A DNA stretch of 36,110 bases from an uncultured Flavobacteriales bacterium (GCA_913041775.1 CAJWJW010000001.1:1-36110), one strand, 5' to 3'. Positions 23,560 to 33,021 are shown, counted from the first letter of the stretch. Numbers and translations are program-made. The notes: generated from the letters alone by a model not told the origin.

Positions 23560-24504
23560 GTGGAGAAACTACAACTATCTATCTGTATACCTCTGTTTAA
23601 CGAGGCCGAATCACTTCAAGAACTTCACTCATGGATAACACGAGTGATGGTGAAACATTCTTTTACCTACGAAATAGTTTTTGTAGATGATGGAAGTACT
23701 GATAATTCATGGGAAATTGTTGCTAATCTAGCTAAAGACGATAGTTCTGTAAAAGGAATTAAATTTCGCAGAAATTATGGTAAATCTGCGGGGCTTTATG
23801 TAGCTTTCGAAGCTGCTAAAGGAGATGTTATTATTACCATGGACGCAGACTTACAAGATAGCCCTGAAGAAATAGCAGAGCTCTATAGAATGATTAAGGA
23901 AGATGGATTACACCTTGTTTCGGGATATAAAGAAAAGCGATTTGACCCCTTAACAAAAACAATCCCTACAAAACTATTTAATTGGGCTACTAGAAAAATG
24001 TCTGGTATAACTTTAAACGATTTTAATTGTGGCTTAAAGTCCTACGACCATAAAGTAGTTAAGAGCATTGAGGTTTACGGCGAAATGCATCGTTATATTC
24101 CCGTATTAGCTAAATGGGCTGGATTTGATAAAATTGGTCAAAAGGTTGTACAACACCAAGAAAGAAAATATGGTGTTACTAAATTTGGAATTGAACGTTT
24201 TATAAACGGATTCTTAGATTTATTCACAGTTATGTTTATTTCTAAATTTGGTAAAAAACCAATGCACCTTTTTGGATTAATGGGTGTTTTAAGCTTTGCT
24301 ATTGGTTTTGCAATTGCTACCTATTTAGTTTTTGCTAAACTTATGTGGCAAGCTTATAATATGACAGATAGACCTTTGTTTTACTTTGGGATGTTAGCTA
24401 TGATAATTGGAGCACAATTATTCATGACTGGCTTTATAGCAGAATTAATTGCTCGTTCTAACACCGATCGCAATAAATATATTATAGAAGACCTTCTGAA
24501 TTAA
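23560..24504 (+). CDS. Family 2 glycosyltransferase with two C-terminal membrane helices (DPM1/GtrB-like)
   Basis: An inverting GT2 enzyme, probably transferring a sugar from a nucleotide donor to a polyprenyl phosphate or membrane acceptor. The GT-A domain starts at once (LSICIPLFNEAESLQEL), with FVDDGSTDNSW, FRRNYGKSAG and the donor/metal site MDADLQDSPEEI (the D-x-D equivalent). Later come NCGLKSYD and QHQERKYGVTKFG, typical of DPM/GtrB-like enzymes. Two membrane helices (about 240-262 and 275-297) close the protein. The start is a GTG at 23560, since the next Met (residue 29) falls inside the fold. It is 4 bp after DUF4199 and 5 bp before the GT4 gene, so the three form one operon. Confidence 0.92.
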   Translation: MEKLQLSICIPLFNEAESLQELHSWITRVMVKHSFTYEIVFVDDGSTDNSWEIVANLAKDDSSVKGIKFRRNYGKSAGLYVAFEAAKGDVIITMDADLQDSPEEIAELYRMIKEDGLHLVSGYKEKRFDPLTKTIPTKLFNWATRKMSGITLNDFNCGLKSYDHKVVKSIEVYGEMHRYIPVLAKWAGFDKIGQKVVQHQERKYGVTKFGIERFINGFLDLFTVMFISKFGKKPMHLFGLMGVLSFAIGFAIATYLVFAKLMWQAYNMTDRPLFYFGMLAMIIGAQLFMTGFIAELIARSNTDRNKYIIEDLLN

Positions 24505-24509
24505 TATTA

Positions 24510-25631
24510 TTGGAAAAGAAAAAAATTATTCTCATTGGTCCTGCATTTCCTCTACGTGGAGGTATTGCAGATAGTAACCATTCCTTAGCTTTAGCTTTAC
24601 AGCACTTAGGACACGAGATAATTATGCTTTCTTTTTCGATTCAGTACCCTTCTTTTTTATTCCCAGGAAAGACTCAGTTCGATTTTAAGTGCGTTAAACC
24701 ACCTATAGAAATTCATACATCTATAAATTCTGTAAATCCATTATCTTGGATTAAAACAGCTTTATGGCTTCGAAAACAAAAACCTGACCTGATTATTACC
24801 AGATTTTGGATACCCTTTATGGGTGCAGCTTTAGGTTCTGTCTTAAAGTTCTCGCGTTTAAAAAGTAGTACCCCACTCATTGCTTTATGTGACAATGTTA
24901 TCCCACATGAAAAGAGAATGGGCGACCGATTATTAACCTCCTATTTTCTTAAAGCAAATAATCAATTTTTGGTGATGTCTAAGTCTGTAGGGAAAGACAT
25001 CAATAAATTCATTAAGAGTCCAAAAGTTAATTTCCATCCACATCCTGTGTATGATCAATTTGGAGATTTACAAGAAAAAAATACTGCATTAAAGAGCTTG
25101 AATCTTGATCTCGCTAAGAAATATATTTTGTTTTTTGGATTTATCAGAAGGTATAAAGGACTCGATTTATTGATTGAATCTCTACCTTCAATAAATGATA
25201 ATGTTGAATTAATTGTTGCTGGCGAGTTTTATGAATCTAAGCTAGATTACACAAATTTAGTCCAACAATTAGGCTTAAGCGCTAGAGTTCATTTTCATGC
25301 AGATTTTATTCCTCAAGAAAAAGTTGCTACTTTTTTCTCTGCTTGCGACATCTTAGTTCAACCATATAGATCTGCTACACAGAGTGGTGTTGCTCAAATT
25401 GCTTATCATTTTAATAAACCTATTTTGGTGACTAATGTTGGTGGACTACCAGAAATAGTTCCTCATAATAAAGTAGGTTATGTAGTGGAGGTAGACCCTA
25501 CCGAAATTTCATTAGCCATTAATGATTTTTATGATAATGATAGAGAATTAGAGTTTATAGAAAATGTAAAAGAGGAAAAGAAAAAGTATTCTTGGATTAA
25601 TATGGCTAGTCAAATCATTAACACATTATAA
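24510..25631 (+). CDS. Family 4 glycosyltransferase
   Basis: A retaining GT-B glycosyltransferase of 373 residues. The N-terminal acceptor half begins ILIGPAFPLRGGIADSN, the glycine loop of GT4 enzymes. The C-terminal donor half has FIRRYKGLDLLIESL, ELIVAGEFYES, the E-x7-E-type region ATQSGVAQIAYHFNKPIL and TNVGGLPEIVPHNKVGYVV. The start is a TTG at 24510; no ATG lies near the conserved N-terminus. It is the last gene of the operon with DUF4199 and GT2, consistent with envelope or lipid glycosylation. The sugar and acceptor are unknown. No hairpin terminator was seen in the 50 bp before the M36 peptidase. Confidence 0.92.
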   Translation: MEKKKIILIGPAFPLRGGIADSNHSLALALQHLGHEIIMLSFSIQYPSFLFPGKTQFDFKCVKPPIEIHTSINSVNPLSWIKTALWLRKQKPDLIITRFWIPFMGAALGSVLKFSRLKSSTPLIALCDNVIPHEKRMGDRLLTSYFLKANNQFLVMSKSVGKDINKFIKSPKVNFHPHPVYDQFGDLQEKNTALKSLNLDLAKKYILFFGFIRRYKGLDLLIESLPSINDNVELIVAGEFYESKLDYTNLVQQLGLSARVHFHADFIPQEKVATFFSACDILVQPYRSATQSGVAQIAYHFNKPILVTNVGGLPEIVPHNKVGYVVEVDPTEISLAINDFYDNDRELEFIENVKEEKKKYSWINMASQIINTL

Positions 25632-25681
25632 CATCTACTGCGTAGTATAAATTAGTATATTTAGCCTCTTAAAATTAGATT

Positions 25682-28600
25682 ATGAAATTGAGAAACCTAT
25701 TTGCTAGTTTACTATTAATACCTTCATTCCTTTTTGCTCAATCGTTTAATGTTGAGTCAGAAGTTGAAGCCTATTTACAAAAAAACAGCACCAAGCTTGC
25801 GTTAAGTCAAAACGACTTTCAAGACTACTCTATTTACAGAGATTATTATAGTAAGCAAACACATTTGCAACATGTTTTTTTACAACAAAACTATTCTGGG
25901 ATACCTATACATAAAGCAGAAATCCGCTTACATTACAGAGAAGACAAAGGTTGGATGCAAACGCAGAATACTTTTGTTTCGGATCTAGAAAACCAACAAG
26001 TATTTAGCCAAACAAGCTTAAATCAAATTCAAGCTATTGAATCTGCTTGTAGAATTTTAGAAATCGACTATTCTAAACCGAATAGAATTTCCAAAAATAA
26101 CGAAACGACATCTCTTTATTCTGCAGATTTCTCTATTGATGCAATCCCAGTGAAAGAAGCGTACTTTGAAATTAATAATACACTCAGAAAAGTATGGGAT
26201 TTAACAATCTACGAAAATGATGCTACCGATTGTTGGAATGTACTTGTTGATGCAACTACAGGAGAAATACTACGTAAGTATAACTGGGTTCAACACTGTT
26301 CGTTTAATTCTACTGCAGACTGTAGTCATGATAATCACGATAAAGTTTTAGCTATTGAAGAGTTTATTGCAACTCCTGTAGTCGGTCCTTCATATAATGT
26401 ATTTGCTATTCCATTAGAAAGTCCTTCACATGGGGATAGAACCATGGAGGTTTCTCCTAGTAATGCAGATGCGTCTCCTTTTGGATGGCACGACACTAAT
26501 GCTTTAGAAGGCCCCGAATATTATATTACTAGAGGAAATAATGTACACGCCTATTCTGACCTTACAGACTCTAATACGCCTCAAGGTGATGAACCTACTG
26601 GTGGCTTCGATTTGGTTTTCGATTATCCTTTCGATGCTATGACAGAACCAGATCAGAATCTTGATGCAGCTACGGTAAACTTGTTTTATATGGCTAATAT
26701 GATGCACGATGTTTGGTATCACTATGGATTTGATCCTGCTTCGGGTAATTTTCAATTCAATAACTATGGTGAAACTGGTTTTGGAAACGATTATGTACTT
26801 GCACAAGCTCAAGATTCAAGTGGTATTGATCAAAATATAGCCTTAAACAATGCCAATTTTATGACTCCAAACGATGGGTCTAACCCAGTCATGCAAATGT
26901 ATATTTGGGATAAACCAGCAAATCCATTTGATTTATTTACGGTTAATTCTCCTGAGCAATTTGCAGGAGTTTACGAAGTTTCACCGACAACAGATTGGGC
27001 TGGAGAAATCACCAGTATTCCTCTTACTGCTGATATTGTTCCTGTAGACGATGGCTCGGCATATGGTATAGAAGGCTGTGGTGAGATATTAAATGATCTA
27101 ACCGGGAAAATTGCACTTGTTAGCCGTGGTACTTGCGAATTCAGTACAAAGGCATTAAATGCTCAAAATGCTGGAGCAATTGCTGTAATTATTTACAATA
27201 ATGTGGGAGGTATTATTGGAATGGCTGCAGGTGTTGATGCTGCTGAAGTGACTATTCCTGCTGTTTTTATGGGGAAATATAATGGAGATGAGTTTTACAA
27301 TTACCTGTTGGGTGATGGTGTTATAAATGCAACCTTTGTTAACAACTCACCTCCAGGTCCTTCTTATTTAGATGGCGACTTTGATAACGGTATCATTGCA
27401 CACGAATATGGTCATGGAATCTCTTCTCGTTTAACTGGTGGAAACTGTTTATACGGAGACGAACAAGCAGGTGAAGGTTGGAGTGATTTCTTCGGTTTAG
27501 CAATGACTTCAAAAGTAGGCGATACAGGAGCAATGTCTCGTGGAATTGGAACCTATGTTTCGGCAGAGAATAACGATGGTAGAGGAATACGTTCTTATCC
27601 ATATAGTAGAGATATGGGCTTAAACCCTATGACCTACGATAATATTATTACTGAGTCTGTGCCTCATGGTGTTGGTTCTGTTTGGGCTACTATGATTTGG
27701 GATTTATACTGGAATTTCACGGATTTATACGGTTACGATACTGATAGATACAACGGTACTGGAGGTAATAATATGGTAATGCAATTGGTAATTGATGGTT
27801 TGAAATTACAACCTTGTAATGCTAATTTTACAGAAATGAGAGATGCCGTAATTCTGGCAGATGAATATTTATACAACGGAGAAAATGCTTGTATGATTTG
27901 GGAGACTTTTGCTCGTAGAGGATTAGGTTACTCTTCCAATGCTGGTTCTGCTGACGATAGAGGCGATGGAATTGAAGCATTTGATAATATTCCTGAATGC
28001 ATTAAAACTTTAAAGATTGTTAAGTCTGCAATTGCTGATGCTAACTCTTCTGATGACTTATTATACACTTTAAGCGTATACAATCATACACCTGATTCTG
28101 CTATGGCTGTATATATTGTTGATACTTTACAAGCTGATGTGTCTTTTATTAGTGAGTCTGCTACCTGTGATGCACAAATAGAAGGGAATGTTTTAACCTT
28201 TACACTAGGCGATATGCAAACTGGGGAATCGATAGAATGTTCTTACTCAGTGAGTCCAAACGAAAACTTGTTTAGTGAAGTTATTTTCGAAGATGATATG
28301 GAAGATGATGACTATTACTGGATAACGTGGGCAGACGAAGGTTTTGACCCAGAATGGGCTTTAATAGATTTTGAAGCTAATAGTGGTGAGTATGCATGGT
28401 ATGCTCCAAATGTTGATTACCGCACAGTTTCTTACCTAGGCTTAGAGCCATTCACAGTAGAAGGAAACGCTCCTACTTTAAGTTTCTGGCATCAATACAG
28501 TACGGAAGCTAGTTACGATGGTGGTTATATTTCTGTTTCTACAGATGAAGTAAACTTCGAACAAGTGAGTTCAAGTATTATTAGAGGCCATTATAGAGGT

Positions 28601-29167
28601 GTTTCTCAAGCATCGCCTCCTCTAGGTGGTATTAACTCTTTCTGGGGTAACAGTGATGGTTTTGTAAATACTTTGGTTGATTTATCTAACTATATGGGCG
28701 AAACAATTACCATCCGTTTTACTTATGTTACAGACGATGGCAATTCTACTGAAGAAGTAGAAGGTTGGACTATTGACGATGTACGTATTATAGATCGTTT
28801 CCAAGTTGAAAATACGGCTTGTGTTTATAGTGCAAGCTCTTCAGATCTCTCTTGCGATAATGTTTCTGATGGTGGTACACTTATGTTCGATCATTACGGA
28901 GTTTCTGTAGATGAAGTCGAAGAAGTTTCTTTCGCACATCTATACCCTAATCCTTCTAAAGATGCATGTACTATTTCTTTAGCTGGACTTTGGTCAGATG
29001 ATGTACAAGTGGTTATTTACGATGTACAAGGGAAAGTAGTTTTAAACGAAATACAGTCTAATTTGAATTTCACTATCCAAACAAAAAACTTCGCAAATGG
29101 TTTATACTTTGTTGAACTTAACGATGGAAGTAATAAATTAATGAAAAAACTTACCGTTGTTCATTAA
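25682..29167 (+). CDS. M36-family (fungalysin-like) zinc metallopeptidase with PA domain and T9SS sorting domain
   Basis: A secreted 1161-residue endopeptidase. The signal peptide ends SFLFAQ (about 20). A fungalysin-type propeptide follows (about 21-200, with KVWDLTIYENDATDCWNVLVDATTGEIL). The catalytic domain starts near 255. The zinc site is HEYGH (His574, Glu575, His578), with the third ligand Glu598 in GEGWSDFF. A protease-associated domain is inserted at about 455-535 (GKIALVSRGTCEFSTKALNAQNAGA). After about 785 comes a DUF11-like beta domain, then a jelly-roll 'choice-of-anchor' domain (about 875-1050) with WHQYSTEASYDGGYISVS and GWTIDDVRI. The C-terminal approx. 75 residues are a classical T9SS type A domain (LYPNPSKDA, VVIYDVQGKVV, GLYFVELNDG). 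It may degrade environmental protein or process surface proteins; its partner is unknown. Confidence 0.94.
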   Translation: MKLRNLFASLLLIPSFLFAQSFNVESEVEAYLQKNSTKLALSQNDFQDYSIYRDYYSKQTHLQHVFLQQNYSGIPIHKAEIRLHYREDKGWMQTQNTFVSDLENQQVFSQTSLNQIQAIESACRILEIDYSKPNRISKNNETTSLYSADFSIDAIPVKEAYFEINNTLRKVWDLTIYENDATDCWNVLVDATTGEILRKYNWVQHCSFNSTADCSHDNHDKVLAIEEFIATPVVGPSYNVFAIPLESPSHGDRTMEVSPSNADASPFGWHDTNALEGPEYYITRGNNVHAYSDLTDSNTPQGDEPTGGFDLVFDYPFDAMTEPDQNLDAATVNLFYMANMMHDVWYHYGFDPASGNFQFNNYGETGFGNDYVLAQAQDSSGIDQNIALNNANFMTPNDGSNPVMQMYIWDKPANPFDLFTVNSPEQFAGVYEVSPTTDWAGEITSIPLTADIVPVDDGSAYGIEGCGEILNDLTGKIALVSRGTCEFSTKALNAQNAGAIAVIIYNNVGGIIGMAAGVDAAEVTIPAVFMGKYNGDEFYNYLLGDGVINATFVNNSPPGPSYLDGDFDNGIIAHEYGHGISSRLTGGNCLYGDEQAGEGWSDFFGLAMTSKVGDTGAMSRGIGTYVSAENNDGRGIRSYPYSRDMGLNPMTYDNIITESVPHGVGSVWATMIWDLYWNFTDLYGYDTDRYNGTGGNNMVMQLVIDGLKLQPCNANFTEMRDAVILADEYLYNGENACMIWETFARRGLGYSSNAGSADDRGDGIEAFDNIPECIKTLKIVKSAIADANSSDDLLYTLSVYNHTPDSAMAVYIVDTLQADVSFISESATCDAQIEGNVLTFTLGDMQTGESIECSYSVSPNENLFSEVIFEDDMEDDDYYWITWADEGFDPEWALIDFEANSGEYAWYAPNVDYRTVSYLGLEPFTVEGNAPTLSFWHQYSTEASYDGGYISVSTDEVNFEQVSSSIIRGHYRGVSQASPPLGGINSFWGNSDGFVNTLVDLSNYMGETITIRFTYVTDDGNSTEEVEGWTIDDVRIIDRFQVENTACVYSASSSDLSCDNVSDGGTLMFDHYGVSVDEVEEVSFAHLYPNPSKDACTISLAGLWSDDVQVVIYDVQGKVVLNEIQSNLNFTIQTKNFANGLYFVELNDGSNKLMKKLTVVH

Positions 29168-29193
29168 TCCTGTTGTTTAAAACCTAATTTTTT

Positions 29194-29225
29194 AAATGCC
29201 ACCGAAATTCGGTGGCATTTTTGTT
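29194..29225 (+). terminator. Terminator after the M36 peptidase gene
   Basis: AAATGCCACCGAA/TTCGGTGGCATTT (29194-29206 and 29208-29220) with a tight loop, followed by a T-rich tract. Confidence 0.9.
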
Positions 29226-29237
29226 TTTGCTATATTT

Positions 29238-29508
29238 ATGAAAAATCAACTTTATATTTTACTGGTATTTCCTCTGTTCTTTATTCTTCTTGTGAGTAGG
29301 TTACTTATAGTAGTTACGACTGTATTTTAAATGTTAGTACTCCAGTTGTTGATAACCCTTAATATTTAACATTTCCTGACTATCAAAGTGATTGTTCAGA
29401 TTATTCAAATATTCAGATTGGAGCAATTTATCAAAGTGGATTTATTTTCTATATAAACGAAACTGGTGATCATGGCTTTGCAGCGACCACCAATAATCAT
29501 AAAAGATA
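29238..29508 (+). pseudogene. Decayed small secreted/lipoprotein gene with DUF1566-like C-terminal piece
   Basis: The 406-bp gap between the peptidase and the YwqK-like gene contains broken coding sequence. An ATG at 29238 opens a 30-codon frame with a signal-peptide-like start (MKNQLYILLVFPLFFILLV) that stops at 29330. Another frame then reads YSSYDCILNVSTPVVDNP, a stop, then an uninterrupted stretch containing DCSDYSNIQIGAIYQSG and FIFYINETGDHGFAA, ending at a TAA at 29508. The last piece resembles the IG-x-YQGG-x-IFYxD-x-TG-x-HG-L-AA signature that I know from DUF1566-like secreted proteins. At least one frameshift, one internal stop and a 3' truncation are needed to explain it. A sequencing error could account for the frameshift but not for all of these. 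Confidence 0.6.
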
Positions 29509-29573
29509 AAATACAAAATGCCGAAGCTTCATTCTGAGAAAAAGTATCTTTATATTTACCAAAACTTCTATTT

Positions 29574-30260
29574 ATGCGCTTAGTTATTCTAACAGTACTT
29601 ATTTGTACCACTTTCCTTTCTGCACAAAATCATGCTGACGAAAACGGTTTAAAACAAGGTCTTTGGTCTAAAGATTATCCTTGGGGTTCTCCTCGTTATG
29701 AAGGAGCTTTTGAAGACGGTAAAGAAATTGGCTTGTTTAAGTTTTACGATCAAAACGGGAAAATTGTATCCCAAAGAAATTATGAAATAGCGGGTGGAAT
29801 TGCCACAGCTGTAATGTACCTTCCTAAAGGTGGCGTAGAAGCTTTAGGAAAGCTAGATGGAAAAAACAAAATAGGAGAGTGGAAATATTTCAGTACCAAA
29901 GGATATTTAGTTTCTACAGAAAACTATAATAAGGGTTTAAAAGATGGTTTAGAAAAAGTGTTCTATTCTGATAGTACTACAGCCGAAGTAACTAATTGGA
30001 TTAAGGGAGTAAAGAATGGTTCTTGGGTTAAATATAACACCAACGCTAAGGTATTACAGAAATCAAATTATGTATCCGGACAATTACATGGGCAAAGTAC
30101 TTCGAACCACCCCTCCGGAAAGACAAAAATTGCCGGAAGCTACAAGAAAGGACTTAAAAATGGGAAATGGTTCTACTTTGCTGAAAGTGGTGTTCAAGTG
30201 AAAATGGAAATCTATGAATTTGGAGACCTTATAGAGACTAAAACCAAGTTTGAAGAGTAA
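29574..30260 (+). CDS. Exported YwqK/MORN-repeat-like protein
   Basis: A 228-residue protein with a signal peptide (MRLVILTVLICTTFLSAQ). After it come about seven repeats of roughly 22-25 residues of the type G-x-K-x-G-x-W-x-x-Y/F-x-x-x-G, for example NGLKQGLWSKDY, GKNKIGEWKYFSTKG, KGVKNGSWVKY and KKGLKNGKWFYFAESG. These are MORN-like beta-hairpins of the YwqK 'antitoxin' family, often mislabelled as toxin-antitoxin parts. No toxin gene is adjacent and the protein is exported, so an antitoxin role is unlikely. Function unknown; periplasmic or surface location inferred. Confidence 0.85.
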   Translation: MRLVILTVLICTTFLSAQNHADENGLKQGLWSKDYPWGSPRYEGAFEDGKEIGLFKFYDQNGKIVSQRNYEIAGGIATAVMYLPKGGVEALGKLDGKNKIGEWKYFSTKGYLVSTENYNKGLKDGLEKVFYSDSTTAEVTNWIKGVKNGSWVKYNTNAKVLQKSNYVSGQLHGQSTSNHPSGKTKIAGSYKKGLKNGKWFYFAESGVQVKMEIYEFGDLIETKTKFEE

Positions 30261-30332
30261 GGTTTATTTTAATTATTTAGCTTCTAAAAATTATAAAAAC
30301 ACTTTCTTGAACTGTTTTAATACAATCAATTC

Positions 30333-31280
30333 ATGACTAAAAACAGAATTACACAACTATTCAATATAGAACTTCCAATTATTCAGGCCGGAATGATTTG
30401 GTGTAGCGGATGGGAATTAGCTTCTGCTGTTAGTAATGCGGGCGGCCTAGGTATTATTGGCGCTGGCTCTATGTATCCTGAGATTTTAAGAGAACAAATA
30501 CTTAAATGTAAAGAGGCTACCAATAAACCGTTTGCTGTAAATCTACCTTTACTATACCCAAGTATAGAAGAGCATGTTCAAACAATTATCGAACTTAAAG
30601 TACCCATTGTTTTTACTTCTGCTGGTTCGCCTAAAAAATGGACTCCACTTTTTAAGCAACACGGAATAAAGGTAGTTCATGTAGTTTCTAATGTGATGTT
30701 TGCACAAAAATCTGAAACCGCTGGAGTAGATGCTATTGTTGCTGAGGGATTTGAAGCTGGTGGACATAATGGAAGGGAGGAAACGACCACAATATGTTTA
30801 ATTCCTTTAGTAAGTGATGCAGTTAATATCCCTGTAATTGCAGCAGGTGGTATAGGGTCTGGTAGAGCTATGGCAGCAGCCTTTTCTTTAGGTGCTGAAG
30901 CAGTTCAAATAGGATCTCTTTTTGTGGCGAGTCCAGAATCGTCAGCTCATCAAAATTTCAAAGATCTTATTCTAAGTTCCGCTGAAGGTGATACAGAATT
31001 ATCACTTAAACAATTAACTCCGGTGCGCTTACTTAAGAATAAGTTTTACGCAGATATACAAGAATCATTGCAACAAAACGCTAGTACTGAAGACTTAAAA
31101 GTATTACTAGGTAGGGGGAGAGCTAAAAAAGGAATGTTTGAAGGCGACTTAGTTGAAGGTGAATTAGAAATTGGTCAAATTTCATCTGCCATAAATACTA
31201 TAAAACCAGCTGCTACTATTGTCGCTGAGATTTGGACTGACTTTAATAAAACGATCCAAAAATTACAAAGCTCTTTTTAA
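30333..31280 (+). CDS. Nitronate monooxygenase / FabK-type flavoprotein
   Basis: A 315-residue FMN-dependent TIM-barrel enzyme of the NMO/2-nitropropane dioxygenase family. Visible features are ELPIIQAGMIWCSGWELASA at the N-terminus, SNAGGLGIIGAG, the signature AEGFEAGGHNGREETTT (with the His of the active site), PVIAAGGIGSGRAMAAA and LGAEAVQIGSLFVA. The stretch SAHQNFKDLIL resembles the bacterial enoyl-ACP reductase FabK. It is therefore either a nitronate monooxygenase, which detoxifies alkyl nitronates, or a FabK acting in fatty-acid synthesis. The sequence alone does not settle this, and no fab genes are adjacent. It is about 70 bp after the YwqK-like gene and convergent with the ABC-F gene; no terminator hairpin is visible between. 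Confidence 0.85.
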   Translation: MTKNRITQLFNIELPIIQAGMIWCSGWELASAVSNAGGLGIIGAGSMYPEILREQILKCKEATNKPFAVNLPLLYPSIEEHVQTIIELKVPIVFTSAGSPKKWTPLFKQHGIKVVHVVSNVMFAQKSETAGVDAIVAEGFEAGGHNGREETTTICLIPLVSDAVNIPVIAAGGIGSGRAMAAAFSLGAEAVQIGSLFVASPESSAHQNFKDLILSSAEGDTELSLKQLTPVRLLKNKFYADIQESLQQNASTEDLKVLLGRGRAKKGMFEGDLVEGELEIGQISSAINTIKPAATIVAEIWTDFNKTIQKLQSSF

Positions 31281-31394
31281 TCTAAACCAGAAAACAGCTT
31301 ACACAGTACTTATAAATTTTTCATCTAATTATGCCACAAAAAAATGCTTTTCAGATATTTTATCCGAAAGTCATTTTTAATTTTATAATAAATA

Positions 31395-33002
31395 CTACTT
31401 CTTCTTTTTCTCCAAAGCTTTTTTAAACTCAATAAACTCATCGTAGTCCATTAACTTATCGTGTTGTGAACTAGGCATAATTTCTAGTATACGATTAGAA
31501 ACCGATTGGATTATAGTATGATCATGAGAAGAAAAAAGAACTGTTCCTTTAAATTCTGTCATGGCATTATTAAGAGCCTGAATAGATTCTAAATCTAAGT
31601 GAGATGTAGGTTCGTTAAACATTAATAAATTCCCTTGTGCCAACATCATTCTAGATAGCATACATCTAACTTTCTCCCCCCCAGAAAGTACTCGAGCAGA
31701 TTTAAATGTTTCCTCTCCACTAAATAACATCTTCCCTAAAAACCCACGTACATACACCTCATCTTTAACTTCCGAGAACTGACGTAACCAGTCTATCAGG
31801 TTGTCATCAGTATCAAAGTACTTCGCATTGTCATTTGGTAAAAATGCTTGTGTTATTGTTTGTCCATAAGAGAAAGTACCCGATGTTGCTTTTCGTGTAC
31901 CATCAAGAATACCATACAATGCTTCTAGAGCTAATTTGTTTTCTGCTAATAAAGCAACTTTATCTCCTTTATTAACTTTGAAGTTTAGGTTTTCGAAAAG
32001 TAGAACTCCATCATCTGTATGCGCACATAAATTCTCTACTTCTAATATCTGATCTCCAGCCTCTCGCTCTTGGTCGAATATAATTGCAGGGTATTTACGA
32101 CTAGATGCTTGAATGTCGTCGAGGTCAATTTTTTCTAGTAATTTTTTACGACTAGTTGCTTGCTTACTTTTAGAAGCATTTGCGCTAAAACGAGAAATGA
32201 ATTCTTGTAATTCTTTACGCTTGTCCTCTGCTTTTTTGTTGGCTGACGATCGCTGACGTAATGCCAACTGACTCGACTCATACCAAAAAGAGTAGTTACC
32301 CGTGAATAATTTAATTTTCCCAAAATCTATATCTGCTATATTGGTACATACAGTATCTAAAAAGTGACGGTCATGCGAAACTACGATTACTGTATTCTTA
32401 AAGTTTAATAAGAAATCTTCTAACCACTCAATCGTTTTTAAATCTAAATGATTGGTAGGTTCATCGAGGATTAACACATCAGGATTACCGAATAGAGCTT
32501 GAGCTAATAATGCTCTTACTTTTATACTACCGTCAAAATTATTCATTAATTTATAGTGTTCTTCGGCAGGAATACCCAATCCACATAACATGTTAGATGC
32601 ATCAGATTCTGCATTCCAACCATTCATTTCTTCAAACTCAATTTCTAAATCTGCAGCGACTAAACCATCTGCTTCATCAAAATCGGGCTTTGCATAAATA
32701 GCATCCTTCTTTTGAATTAATTTCCACAACTCTTGATGACCCATTATAACCGTGTTTAAAACCGTTTCTTCATCGTATTTAAAGTGGTCTTGACTCAAAA
32801 CAGCCATCCTTTTTCCAGGCTCTAAACTTACCTGTCCAGTATTTGCTTCCATTTCCCCAGAAAGAACTTTTAGGAAAGTAGATTTACCAGCACCATTGGC
32901 GCCGATCATCCCATAGCAGCGTTCGCCGTGGAATTTCACATTTACATCGTCGAATAATATTCTTTTTCCAAATTGTATGGAAATGTTTGTTGCAGAAATC
33001 AT
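31395..33002 (-). CDS. ABC-F family ATPase (YbiT-like) with degenerate second nucleotide site
   Basis: A soluble, ribosome-associated ABC-F protein of 535 residues with two ATPase domains and no membrane segments, similar to E. coli YbiT in length and order. Domain 1 has an intact Walker A (GANGAGKST, 34-42), Walker B VLILDEPTNHLD (Asp180, Glu181) and H-loop VVSHDRHF, but a degenerate signature (FDGSIKVR, about 156-163). The linker (about 240-310, FISRFSANASKSKQATSR) is the ABC-F hallmark. Domain 2 keeps a perfect LSGGEKVR (439-446), yet its Walker A region (351-360, LLAENKLALE) lacks G-x4-GK-S/T, and its Walker B has Asn463 for Asp (LLMFNEPTS). One composite ATP site is therefore complete and the other crippled. 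It has its own promoter and is monocistronic. Confidence 0.9.
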   Translation of the reverse strand: MISATNISIQFGKRILFDDVNVKFHGERCYGMIGANGAGKSTFLKVLSGEMEANTGQVSLEPGKRMAVLSQDHFKYDEETVLNTVIMGHQELWKLIQKKDAIYAKPDFDEADGLVAADLEIEFEEMNGWNAESDASNMLCGLGIPAEEHYKLMNNFDGSIKVRALLAQALFGNPDVLILDEPTNHLDLKTIEWLEDFLLNFKNTVIVVSHDRHFLDTVCTNIADIDFGKIKLFTGNYSFWYESSQLALRQRSSANKKAEDKRKELQEFISRFSANASKSKQATSRKKLLEKIDLDDIQASSRKYPAIIFDQEREAGDQILEVENLCAHTDDGVLLFENLNFKVNKGDKVALLAENKLALEALYGILDGTRKATSGTFSYGQTITQAFLPNDNAKYFDTDDNLIDWLRQFSEVKDEVYVRGFLGKMLFSGEETFKSARVLSGGEKVRCMLSRMMLAQGNLLMFNEPTSHLDLESIQALNNAMTEFKGTVLFSSHDHTIIQSVSNRILEIMPSSQHDKLMDYDEFIEFKKALEKKKK

Positions 33003-33021
33003 AGTGCTATTTTTGAGGCTG

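Noticed and set aside
29574..30260. Toxin-antitoxin annotation for the YwqK-like protein
   Set aside because: The protein has a signal peptide and no adjacent toxin candidate; the MORN-like repeats are better described structurally.
31281..31394. Terminator between the NMO/FabK-like and ABC-F genes
   Set aside because: They are convergent and a terminator is expected, but no G/C stem with T-run could be found.
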